A stretch of DNA of 64,000 bases from Herbaspirillum sp. GTDB taxonomy: Bacteria > Pseudomonadota > Gammaproteobacteria > Burkholderiales > Burkholderiaceae_D. The position numbers and the translations under genes were made by a program. Positions 47,303 through 57,535 of this stretch are shown here, in pieces (within the stretch, counting starts at the first letter, position 1; each line of letters opens with the position of its first letter). The stretch is taken from assembly GCF_017744395.1 (NCBI RefSeq), contig NZ_JAGIBI010000003.1, positions 762,645-826,644 of the forward strand, read 5' to 3'. Under the pieces are notes generated by a model, which ran no database searches, was not told the origin of the DNA, and saw only the letters and a program-made list of their open reading frames with translations.

Positions 47303-48118
47303 ATGTCCTTTACCGTCATCATCCCGGCGCGGCTGGCGTCGACGCGCCTGCCCAACAAGCCTCTGGCCGACCTCGGCGGCAAGCCGATGATCGTGCGCGT
47401 GGCCGAGCGCGCCGCGCTGTCGGGCGCGGCGCGCATCATCGTCGCCACCGACCACCACGACATCCATGCCGCCTGCCGCCAGCATGGCGTGGAAGTGGCG
47501 ATGACGCGCGCCGACCATCCCTCCGGCACCGACCGCATCGCGGAAGTGGCCGCTTCGCTGGACCTGGCCGACGACGCGGTGGTGGTCAACGTGCAAGGCG
47601 ACGAGCCGCTGATCGATCCGGGCCTGGTCGCGGCCACTGCGGGCCAGATCAAGGCCGGGGTGCCGATGGCCACCGCCGCGCATCCGATTGAAACGGCGGC
47701 CGACGCCTTCAATCCCAACGTGGTGAAAGTGGTGCTGAACAAGGACGGCTGCGCCATGTATTTCTCGCGCGCGACGATTCCCTGGCACCGCGACGCCTTC
47801 GCCAAATCGCGCGACGTGCTGCCCGAGGCGCATGGCGCCGACCATGCCAACGATTACGCGCCGCTGCGCCATATCGGCCTGTACGCCTACAGCAACAAGT
47901 TCCTGCAGCTGTATCCGACGCTGTCGGCCTCGCCGCTGGAACGTATCGAGGCGCTGGAGCAACTGCGCGTGCTGTGGCATGGGCATTCGATCGCCGTGCA
48001 CGTCACCTCGGTGGTGCCGGAAGCGGGGGTGGATACGCCGGAAGATTTGTTGCGTGTACGCAAACACTTTGAGGCGCCGCCGGACAGTCCCCTGGTGAAA
48101 ACCATTTCCGCCTTGTAA
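47303..48118 (+). CDS. kdsB: CMP-Kdo synthetase
   Basis: 3-deoxy-manno-octulosonate cytidylyltransferase, 271 residues, activating Kdo with CTP for the inner core of lipopolysaccharide. The nucleotide-binding start is [39 protein letters not shown] is the metal/CTP-binding signature; [10 protein letters not shown] and [12 protein letters not shown] complete it. Nine bases separate it from the Trm112 gene, so it is in the same operon. Confidence 0.95.
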   Translation: MSFTVIIPARLASTRLPNKPLADLGGKPMIVRVAERAALSGAARIIVATDHHDIHAACRQHGVEVAMTRADHPSGTDRIAEVAASLDLADDAVVVNVQGDEPLIDPGLVAATAGQIKAGVPMATAAHPIETAADAFNPNVVKVVLNKDGCAMYFSRATIPWHRDAFAKSRDVLPEAHGADHANDYAPLRHIGLYAYSNKFLQLYPTLSASPLERIEALEQLRVLWHGHSIAVHVTSVVPEAGVDTPEDLLRVRKHFEAPPDSPLVKTISAL

Positions 48119-48280
48119 ACGGCGTGAGATGTAAGTTTGCTGTCAATCTGGCACGACACAATCAAGAGCAGGAGACTGCTTAAAAATCAGGCGTTTGTCA
48201 TGGTTCGGTAAGATTTTGTGGTAAGTTTCGTCAAGAGCTGATGCAAACGGCGCCACAAAAAGAGACACAACCGCCCATAA

Positions 48281-49015
<735 letters not shown>

Positions 49016-49019
49016 AGTA

Positions 49020-49045
49020 AAGCGGACTGCGGTCCGCTTTTTTTA
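49020..49045 (+). terminator. Terminator after adk
   Basis: AAGCGGAC/GTCCGCTT with loop TGCG, followed by seven to eight T. Confidence 0.88.
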
Positions 49046-49208
49046 TTGCCGCGCGGCGCATGCATGCCGCGGCAAGGCAGGACCAGGCAAGGAGGATTGA
49101 ATTTGTCCAGCTGCTGCGCAATGTGTGCGCGGCGGCCGCTGCAGCCCCGGCAGCACAATAATAAATCCAAGAAAAAGGGCGACGTAATTTGCAGGCGCAG
49201 TATCGGTG

Positions 49209-49249
49209 GCTGCCGCCGGCAACAGGCATGTTCCTGTGCCGGCGGCAGC
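49209..49249. other. Strong hairpin in the hppA leader
   Basis: GCTGCCGCCGGC pairs fully with GCCGGCGGCAGC; inside, ACAGG pairs with CCTGT after a one-base bulge. The loop is CATGTT. It ends about 47 bp before hppA and has no T-run, so it looks like a structured leader more than a terminator. Confidence 0.55.
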
Positions 49250-49296
49250 GGCGGATGTTCGTGATTGTTGATGAGTCGTGATAATAAGGAGACATA

Positions 49297-51339
<2,043 letters not shown>

Positions 51340-51369
51340 GTCCTGCCTGAGTCCGACGATACCGATTGT

Positions 51370-51397
51370 CGCCGCGCGGATAGTCGTTCGCGCGGCG
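51370..51397. terminator. Possible terminator after hppA
   Basis: CGCCGCGCG and CGCGCGGCG form a nine-bp stem with a ten-base loop. No T-run follows, so termination is uncertain. Confidence 0.4.
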
Positions 51398-51452
51398 TCT
51401 CCTGCATAATCTCCATACGCAGTAATCTGGATAAATAAAGCAAGGAGACGCA

Positions 51453-52211
51453 ATGCGTATCGAAGGAAATGTGTTCATCGTCACCGGCGCCGCGTCGGGT
51501 TTGGGCGCGGCCACCGCGCGCATGATCGCCGCCGCCGGCGGCAGGCCGGTGCTGGCCGACCTGAACGAGGAAGCCGGCGGCAAGTTGGCGCAGGAGCTGG
51601 GTGGCGTGTTCGTGCGCTGCGACGTCAGCGCCGAGGAAGATGCGCAGGCGGTGGTGCGCGCCGCCCAGCAGTTGGGCACCTTGCGCGGCCTGGTCAACTG
51701 CGCCGGCATCGCGCCGGCCGAAAAGCTGATCGGCAAGAGCGGGCCGCATACCATGTCGCTGTTCATGAAGACGCTCAACATCAATCTGGTGGGCAGCTTC
51801 AACATGGCGCGCTTCGCCGCCGACGCGATGGCCAAGACGGATGCGGCCGAAGAGGGCGAGCGCGGCGTGATCATCAACACCGCCTCGGTCGCTGCCTACG
51901 ACGGCCAGATCGGCCAGACCGCCTATTCGGCATCCAAGGGCGCCATCGTCGCCATGACGCTGCCGATGGCGCGCGACCTGTCGCGCAGCGGCATCCGCGT
52001 GATGACCATCGCCCCCGGCATCTTCGAAACGCCGATGATGCTGGCCATGCCGCAGGAGGTGCGCGATTCGCTGGGACAGGCGGTGCCTTTCCCGCCGCGC
52101 CTGGGGCGCGCCGCCGAATACGCGCAACTGGCCAGGACCATCATCGAGAACGTGATGCTCAACGGCGAAACCATCCGCCTGGACGGCGCCATCCGCATGC
52201 AGCCCAAATAA
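51453..52211 (+). CDS. SDR dehydrogenase, 3-hydroxyacyl-CoA type 2-like
   Basis: A 252-residue short-chain dehydrogenase. Cofactor site TGAASGLGAATARM at about residues 11-24, aspartate in VLADLNEEA pointing to NAD, catalytic serine in INTASVAAYDGQIGQTAYSASKG with the YSASK motif, and FETPMMLAMPQEV. The overall pattern matches type 2 3-hydroxyacyl-CoA/hydroxysteroid dehydrogenases. AAGGAGA precedes the ATG. Its TAA stop is the last base triplet before a MITE-like inverted repeat. Confidence 0.82.
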   Translation: MRIEGNVFIVTGAASGLGAATARMIAAAGGRPVLADLNEEAGGKLAQELGGVFVRCDVSAEEDAQAVVRAAQQLGTLRGLVNCAGIAPAEKLIGKSGPHTMSLFMKTLNINLVGSFNMARFAADAMAKTDAAEEGERGVIINTASVAAYDGQIGQTAYSASKGAIVAMTLPMARDLSRSGIRVMTIAPGIFETPMMLAMPQEVRDSLGQAVPFPPRLGRAAEYAQLARTIIENVMLNGETIRLDGAIRMQPK

Positions 52212-52447
52212 TCCTAGATCCGGCAGTTGACCGCTTGCTATTCCTGGATAGCCGAGTAAACACAAACATTGGCCGTATCAATACCGTTCCCCTTGCTGGT
52301 GAGAGCGCTATGCATTCGCCGGCACCGCGCTCGCCGCGCCATGCGGCGTTGCTCCTCCTTGCGCACGGCAGTGCGCCGCGTCGTCGCGCCTTGCCTGGCA
52401 CGACGATCACGGCACCGGCGAACGCATTCAACTGCCGGATCTAGGAT
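52211..52447. mobile_element. MITE-like element with 20-bp inverted ends
   Basis: ATCCTAGATCCGGCAGTTGA at 52211-52230 is repeated as an exact inverted copy at 52428-52447. TAA flanks it on both sides if the ends are trimmed by a base (52209-52211 and 52447-52449), a possible target duplication. Inside, GCATTCGCCGGCACCG near 52314 and CGGCACCGGCGAACGC near 52410 are an imperfect inverted pair, and GCGCAC-GGCA-GTGCGC makes a small hairpin. No transposase is encoded. It lies between the SDR stop and the patatin gene. Confidence 0.6.
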
Positions 52448-52521
52448 AACGCGGTGGCCGTTTGTGCATCGCATCCCAAGATTTTTCTCCGCCGGCGGGA
52501 GGCTGCTGCTAAGCTGTTGAC

Positions 52522-53721
52522 ATGGAGTCAATAGAGCAAAAAACAGGATTGATCCTGACCGGAGGGGGCGCACGGGCAGCCTATCAGGTGGGCGTGCTCA
52601 ACGCCCTGTCCTTGATTTTGCTGGAAGCCGGCTGGCCGGTGCACCGCAATCCCTTTTCCATCATCTGCGGCACCTCGGCGGGAGCGATCAACGCCACCGC
52701 CCTGGCTTGCCGCGCCGACGATTTCGGCGAGGCGGTGCGCGAGCTGATGGCGGTGTGGGCCAACTTCAAGGTCGAGCAGGTCTACCGCGCCGATTCGCTG
52801 GGCGTGCTGCGCTCGGGCGCGCGCTGGCTGTCGCTGTTTTCCTTCGGCTGGCTGTTGCGCAAATGGCGCGCCAATCCGCCCAATTCGCTGCTGGACAATA
52901 CGCCGCTGGTCAGCATGCTGCACCGGTTGCTGGACCTGCCGCGGCTGGACGAGGCGATGGCCGAAGGCAATCTGCACGCGCTGGCGGTGACCGCCTCTTC
53001 CTACAGCAGCGGCCAGCACATCACGTTCTACCAGTGCAAGGACGAGATCGAGCCCTGGCGCCGCACGCAGCGGCTGGCGATCCGCGACCAGATCGGCATC
53101 GACCACCTGCTGGCGTCGTCGGCCATTCCCTTCATCTTTCCCGCCATCCCGGTCTATATCAACGGCCGCTGCGAATATTGCGGCGACGGTTCGATGCGCC
53201 AGATCGCGCCGATCTCGCCGGCCATCCACCTGGGCGCTTCCAAGGTGCTGGTGATCGGCGCCGGGCGCATCGGCGAGCAAGGCGAAGAGGCGCCGACCAA
53301 TACCCCGCATTACCCCAGCCTGGCGCAAGTGGCCGGCCATGCGATGTCGAGCATCTTCCTCGACGGCCTGGCCGCCGATATCGAGCGCACCAACCGGGTC
53401 AACCAGACGTTGTCGGTGCTCACGCCCGAGCAGCGCGACCGCACGCCGTTAAAGCCGATCGAGACGCTGGTGATCTCGCCTTCGCAGCGCATCGACAGCA
53501 TCGCCAGCCGCCATGTGGAAAGCCTGCCGAGGCCGATGCGCACCTTGCTGGGCGGCATCGGCGCCACCGAGGCGCGGGGTTCGGCGCTGGCGTCTTATCT
53601 CCTGTTCGAGCAAAGCTTCACGCGCGAGCTGATCGCGCTGGGGGAGAGCGATACCTATGGCAAGCGCGAGGAAGTGCTGGCCTTTTTTGCGGCGGAAACG
53701 GAGCAAGCTGTCCAAGCCTGA
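52522..53721 (+). CDS. Patatin-like phospholipase
   Basis: A 399-residue lipid acyl hydrolase of the patatin family. Oxyanion loop GGGARAAYQVGVLNAL near 14-29, nucleophile Ser52 in GTSAG, and catalytic Asp222 in GDGS. The C-terminal part after about 310 is longer than minimal patatins and is of a type common in betaproteobacteria. No signal peptide is evident, so it may act in the cytoplasm or at the inner membrane. The ribosome binding site is weak. It starts 74 bp after the MITE-like element. Confidence 0.87.
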   Translation: MESIEQKTGLILTGGGARAAYQVGVLNALSLILLEAGWPVHRNPFSIICGTSAGAINATALACRADDFGEAVRELMAVWANFKVEQVYRADSLGVLRSGARWLSLFSFGWLLRKWRANPPNSLLDNTPLVSMLHRLLDLPRLDEAMAEGNLHALAVTASSYSSGQHITFYQCKDEIEPWRRTQRLAIRDQIGIDHLLASSAIPFIFPAIPVYINGRCEYCGDGSMRQIAPISPAIHLGASKVLVIGAGRIGEQGEEAPTNTPHYPSLAQVAGHAMSSIFLDGLAADIERTNRVNQTLSVLTPEQRDRTPLKPIETLVISPSQRIDSIASRHVESLPRPMRTLLGGIGATEARGSALASYLLFEQSFTRELIALGESDTYGKREEVLAFFAAETEQAVQA

Positions 53722-53813
53722 GCTGCGGGCGGGCCGATGGGGCGGCAGCGCATGGTTGCTTAGCTGAAAGCAACACGTTAATCTACGATGTCGTATTGCT
53801 GAAAATTAATCTT

Positions 53814-54224
53814 ATGGCAACCATCAAAATGCGAGCCCGGGTCATCTCATCCTTTTTCCTGAAGTATTGGCTGGTCCTGCTGGCCGCGTTGGTGCTGGCG
53901 GCGCCGGCCCAGGCGCGCGGCCCGCAGCCGGGCGGCATCCCCGACGTCTCGCTCGACCAGTTGCCGCGCGAAGCCCAGCAGACCATGGGGCTGATCCGCC
54001 AGGGCGGGCCCTTCCCGTACGACAAGGATGGCGTGGTTTTCGGCAATTATGAAGGGGTTTTACCCAAGCAAAAGCGCGGGTATTATCACGAATTCACTGT
54101 AAAAACCCCACGCGCGCGTAACCGCGGAGCACGCAGGATCATCAGCGGCGGCGATCCGAAAACATCCGGCGAATACTATTACACGAGCGACCACTACAAG
54201 ACGTTCAGCCGGATTCGCGACTGA
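53814..54224 (+). CDS. Secreted guanyl-specific ribonuclease (RNase Sa/T1-like)
   Basis: A 136-residue secreted RNase. A signal peptide ends near APAQA (residue 34). The mature domain matches the barnase/RNase Sa group: YYHEFTVKTPRARNRGARRII, then YYTSDHYKTFSRI at the end. Glu93, Arg108 and His127 align with the catalytic Glu54, Arg69 and His85 of RNase Sa, with three extra residues before the histidine. No ribosome binding site is apparent; a second ATG is at 53829. The following gene is a barstar, the specific inhibitor of this fold. Confidence 0.87.
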   Translation: MATIKMRARVISSFFLKYWLVLLAALVLAAPAQARGPQPGGIPDVSLDQLPREAQQTMGLIRQGGPFPYDKDGVVFGNYEGVLPKQKRGYYHEFTVKTPRARNRGARRIISGGDPKTSGEYYYTSDHYKTFSRIRD

Positions 54225-54320
54225 TAGGATTTCAGGCAATATCGGCCGGCTGGGCTGGCAAGCCCGGCTGCGGGCTAGGGATGCAGCTACGCTACCTCGT
54301 CATGGATAGGAAGGGAGAGA

Positions 54321-54719
54321 ATGAATTTGTTTAAAACGGTGCCGCCAAATATAGTGCAGTCGATTCGCGCCTTCCGCGTGAACGAGTTGCAGGAAGAGGC
54401 TGCTCGTCTTGAGCAGCATTTTCTCTATGCTTATTGCGCCGAAGCAACGACCAAGCAACAGGTGCTGACGAGCATCGCCACCGCCTTCCATTTTCCCCGG
54501 CACTTCGGCAAGAACTTCGATGCGCTGGCCGATTGCCTGACCGACCTGACGCACAAGGCCGGCAAGCAGCCGGGTTTCGTCGTGGTGCTGGAACAACTGC
54601 CCAATACCCAGAAATTCGACAAGGAAGCCCGCGAAACCCTGCTCGACGTCTTTCGCGACGCTGCCGATTACTGGGCCGACAAGAAGATCGCGTTCCGGGT
54701 TTTCTATTCCTTCCAGTAA
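54321..54719 (+). CDS. Barstar-family ribonuclease inhibitor
   Basis: A 132-residue cytoplasmic inhibitor of barnase-type RNases. The core FGKNFDALADCLTDL holds Asp67 and Asp71, matching Asp35 and Asp39 of barstar that plug the RNase active site. The N-terminal 45 residues extend beyond classic barstar (about 90). An AGGAAGGGAGAG ribosome binding site is much stronger than that of the RNase gene 97 bp upstream, as expected for protecting the cell. Confidence 0.88.
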   Translation: MNLFKTVPPNIVQSIRAFRVNELQEEAARLEQHFLYAYCAEATTKQQVLTSIATAFHFPRHFGKNFDALADCLTDLTHKAGKQPGFVVVLEQLPNTQKFDKEARETLLDVFRDAADYWADKKIAFRVFYSFQ

Positions 54720-54789
54720 ATCCGGGCCAATCATTTCCGCCACGGCTGCCGGCCCCGGCAACGCGAAAATCGGCGGCTGGGCAGTCCCA

Positions 54790-54951
54790 AGAACCTGTTC
54801 AATGTCTCAACGCGGCGGCTCAAATGCCCTTTCAGGCGGTCTGCGGCGTTGCAAAGCCTCGCCGGGCCACCGGCCCGGCTGCGTTTTGCGCCTTGCAGCC
54901 CATCCTGAAATAGCATTTGATCCACTCGCGACGAGACATTGAACAGGTTCT
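54790..54951. mobile_element. MITE-like palindromic element upstream of purN
   Basis: AGAACCTGTTCAATGTCTC at 54790-54808 has an exact inverted copy at 54933-54951. The match continues inward with gaps (TCAAATGC, TTTCAGG) and ends in a central hairpin GCCGGGCC-ACC-GGCCCGGC at 54861-54879. The whole 162 bp is nearly one palindrome. It carries no gene and stops 21 bp before purN. Its end sequence differs from the element at 52,211. Confidence 0.6.
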
Positions 54952-54972
54952 AGCAGGTACAATGCGCACACC

Positions 54973-55620
54973 ATGAGAAGCATTGTCATCCTGATTTCCG
55001 GACGAGGCAGCAATATGGAGGCCATCGTCCGCGCCGCCCAGGCCGAGAAGTGGCCTGCCAGAATTTCCGCCGTCATCAGTAATCGCGCCGACGCCAGCGG
55101 CCTGGAGTTCGCCGCGGCGCACGGCATTCCGACCGCGGTCGTCCCCAGCCGCGATTACGCCACGCGCGACCAGTTCGACGCCGCCCTGCGCGAGAAGATC
55201 GACGCCTATGCGCCCGACCTGGTGGTGCTGGCGGGTTTCATGCGCATCCTGACCGCGCCGTTTGTGGAGCATTACCAGGGACGCATGCTCAACATCCATC
55301 CATCGCTGCTGCCCAGTTTCCCGGGCCTGGCGACGCACCGCCAGGCGCTGGCCGTGGGCGTGAAGCTGCATGGCGCGACCGTGCATTTCGTCACGCCCGA
55401 CCTGGACCACGGCCCGATCGTGGCGCAGGCCTGCGTGCCGGTGCTGGAGGGCGACAGCGAAGAAGCGCTGGCCGAGCGCGTGCTGCAGCAGGAACACGTC
55501 ATCTACCCGCGCGCCGTGCGCTGGTTCGTCGACGGGCGCCTGTTGCTGGAAGGCGCGCGCGTGCGCCTGCTCCCGGCCGCTGCCGGCGCGCCCGAATCCG
55601 CATCCGTTATTGCCATCTGA
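54973..55620 (+). CDS. purN: Phosphoribosylglycinamide formyltransferase
   Basis: A 215-residue enzyme of purine synthesis that formylates glycinamide ribonucleotide with 10-formyl-THF. The start RSIVILISGRGSNMEAIV and the catalytic-site NIHPSLLPSFPGLATHRQAL match PurN, as does HGATVHFVTPDLDHGPIVAQ. No strong ribosome binding site is present. Its leader overlaps the MITE-like element, so the promoter may lie in that element. Confidence 0.96.
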   Translation: MRSIVILISGRGSNMEAIVRAAQAEKWPARISAVISNRADASGLEFAAAHGIPTAVVPSRDYATRDQFDAALREKIDAYAPDLVVLAGFMRILTAPFVEHYQGRMLNIHPSLLPSFPGLATHRQALAVGVKLHGATVHFVTPDLDHGPIVAQACVPVLEGDSEEALAERVLQQEHVIYPRAVRWFVDGRLLLEGARVRLLPAAAGAPESASVIAI

Positions 55621-55662
55621 GCCGTTGCCGGCTCACCCATTTTTGAATCTGAAGGACCGAGC

Positions 55663-56919
55663 ATGAGATTGCCTCCCGCGATCATTCCCCATACCGAAGA
55701 ACTGCTGCGCGAGGTGCTGCGCTTTACCGGCCCGGCCGACGTGACGCTGTCGCGCTATTTCCGCGAGCACCCCAAGCTGGGCAGCCGCGAACGCGGCGTG
55801 ATCGCCGAAGCGGTGTACGGCCTGTTGCGCAACAAGTCGGTGCTGACCAACTTCGCCGAATCCGGCAGCGGGCCGATGATGCGCCGCATGGCGCTGCTGG
55901 GCCTGGCCGACGCCGTCGGCGCCGAGTCGCTGGGTGGCTTGCAGGAAGGCGAGGGTGACTGGCTGGCGCGCGTGGCGCAGATCGACCGCAGCCAGTTGCC
56001 GCCGCAGATGCGCAGCAACCTGCCGCCCTGGCTGTTCGACAAGCTGGTGGCGCGCGTGGGCGAGGCCGCCACGCTGGAACTGGCCGATGCCATGAACCGT
56101 CCGGCGCCGCTGGACTTGCGCGTCAACGCGCTTAAGGCCGACCGCGATACCGTCATCGCCGAACTGGCCAAGGCGCCGGTGGCGTGCGAACCCACGCCAT
56201 ATTCGCCGCTGGGCCTGCGCGTGCTGAAGAAGCCGGCGCTGCAGAACCTGCCGCTGTTCAAGGATGGCGCAATCGAAGTGCAGGATGAGGGCAGCCAGTT
56301 GCTGGCCCAGATCGTGGGCGCCCGCCGCGGTGAGATGGTGGTGGACTTCTGCGCCGGCGCCGGCGGCAAGACGCTGGCGCTGGGCGCGCTGATGCGCAAT
56401 ACCGGCCGCCTGTACGCCTTCGACGTTTCCGAGAAGCGCCTGGCCAAGCTCAAGCCGCGCCTGGCGCGCAGCGGCCTGTCCAATGTGCATCCGGTGGTGA
56501 TCGCCCATGAGAACGACGCCAAGGTCAAGCGCCTGGCCGGCAAGATCGACCGCGTGCTGGTGGACGCGCCTTGCAGCGGCCTGGGCACCTTGCGCCGCAA
56601 TCCCGACATGAAATGGCGCCAGACCGTGGAAACCCTGACCGAGATGCGCGCCAAGCAAAGCAGCATCCTGGCCAGCGCCGCGCGCCTGGTGCGCCCGGGC
56701 GGCCGCCTGGTGTACGGCACCTGCAGCTTCCTGGAAGAAGAGAATGACGAAGTGATCGCCGACTTCCTGCAAACGCATCCCGACTTCACATTGCGCCCGA
56801 TGGGCGAGGTGCTGGCCGAGCAGAAGGTGGCGCTGGAGATGGGCGACTACCTGAAGCTGTTGCCGCACCTGCACCAGACCGATGGCTTCTTCGCCGCCGT
56901 GCTGGAGCGCCGCGCTTGA
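55663..56919 (+). CDS. RsmB-type 16S rRNA m5C methyltransferase
   Basis: A 418-residue SAM-dependent RNA cytosine methyltransferase of the Fmu/NSUN family. The AdoMet site is VVDFCAGAGGKTLALGALM near residue 226. Catalytic cysteines are in VDAPCSGLGTLRRNPDMKW and YGTCSFLEEENDEV. The N-terminal NusB-like part is partly altered compared with E. coli RsmB. The C-terminal end overlaps the PLD gene by four bases. The position of the target cytosine is not proven. Confidence 0.87.
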   Translation: MRLPPAIIPHTEELLREVLRFTGPADVTLSRYFREHPKLGSRERGVIAEAVYGLLRNKSVLTNFAESGSGPMMRRMALLGLADAVGAESLGGLQEGEGDWLARVAQIDRSQLPPQMRSNLPPWLFDKLVARVGEAATLELADAMNRPAPLDLRVNALKADRDTVIAELAKAPVACEPTPYSPLGLRVLKKPALQNLPLFKDGAIEVQDEGSQLLAQIVGARRGEMVVDFCAGAGGKTLALGALMRNTGRLYAFDVSEKRLAKLKPRLARSGLSNVHPVVIAHENDAKVKRLAGKIDRVLVDAPCSGLGTLRRNPDMKWRQTVETLTEMRAKQSSILASAARLVRPGGRLVYGTCSFLEEENDEVIADFLQTHPDFTLRPMGEVLAEQKVALEMGDYLKLLPHLHQTDGFFAAVLERRA

Positions 56920-57491
56920 TCCAGGCATTGCGCCTGTGCCGGCGGTTGGCGCCGCTCCTGCTGAGCGGCCTGCTGGCGGCGTTGCCCGCATCGGCCAGGG
57001 AAGCGGCGGAGCCGGCCATCGCCGCGCAAGGCACGGTGCAGGCCGCCTTCGCGCCCTGGGACGATATCGAAGGCCTGATCGTCGGCCAGCTTGCCGAGGC
57101 GCGCAAGCAGGTGCTGGTGCAGGCCTACCTGCTGACCAACCGCCCCATCGTGGATGCGCTGGTGGCCGCCCGCAAGCGCGGCGTCGATGTGCGCGTGCTG
57201 ATGGACAACGGCCAGCTCGACAAGAATTCCACCGAGCGCCTGCGGCAATTGCGCAGCGCCGGCGTACCGGTGTGGCTGGAGACGCGCTATCGCAATGCCC
57301 ACAACAAGGTGATCGTGATCGATGCCGCCTTGCCGTCGGCGGCGGTGATTACCGGCAGCTTCAATTTCACCTGGTCGGCGCAGCACAAGAACGCGGAAAA
57401 CATCCTGGTGCTGGGCCGGAACCCGACGCTGGCGGCACGCTATGCCGCCAACTGGGAGCGCCATCGCCAGGATGCGGAGCCGGCACAGTGA
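56916..57491 (+). CDS. Phospholipase D-like nuclease, single HKD motif
   Basis: A 191-residue exported protein. It starts at TTG, overlapping the previous stop (TTGA); the signal peptide ends near ALPASA. The PLD catalytic motif is H129-N-K131-VIVID136, followed by VITGSFNFTW. A single HKD motif indicates an Nuc-like endonuclease that works as a dimer. It is probably periplasmic or secreted. Coupling to an rRNA methyltransferase gene does not by itself indicate a shared function. Confidence 0.83.
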   Translation: MIQALRLCRRLAPLLLSGLLAALPASAREAAEPAIAAQGTVQAAFAPWDDIEGLIVGQLAEARKQVLVQAYLLTNRPIVDALVAARKRGVDVRVLMDNGQLDKNSTERLRQLRSAGVPVWLETRYRNAHNKVIVIDAALPSAAVITGSFNFTWSAQHKNAENILVLGRNPTLAARYAANWERHRQDAEPAQ

Positions 57492-57535
57492 GCGCGGCTG
57501 TGATTGTCAACCTTTCCTGATTGCCCCGGCCAGCC

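Noticed and set aside
52707..53813. N-terminal extension of the RNase into the patatin gene
   Set aside because: It runs out of frame through patatin and lacks motifs; the signal peptide defines a start near 53814.
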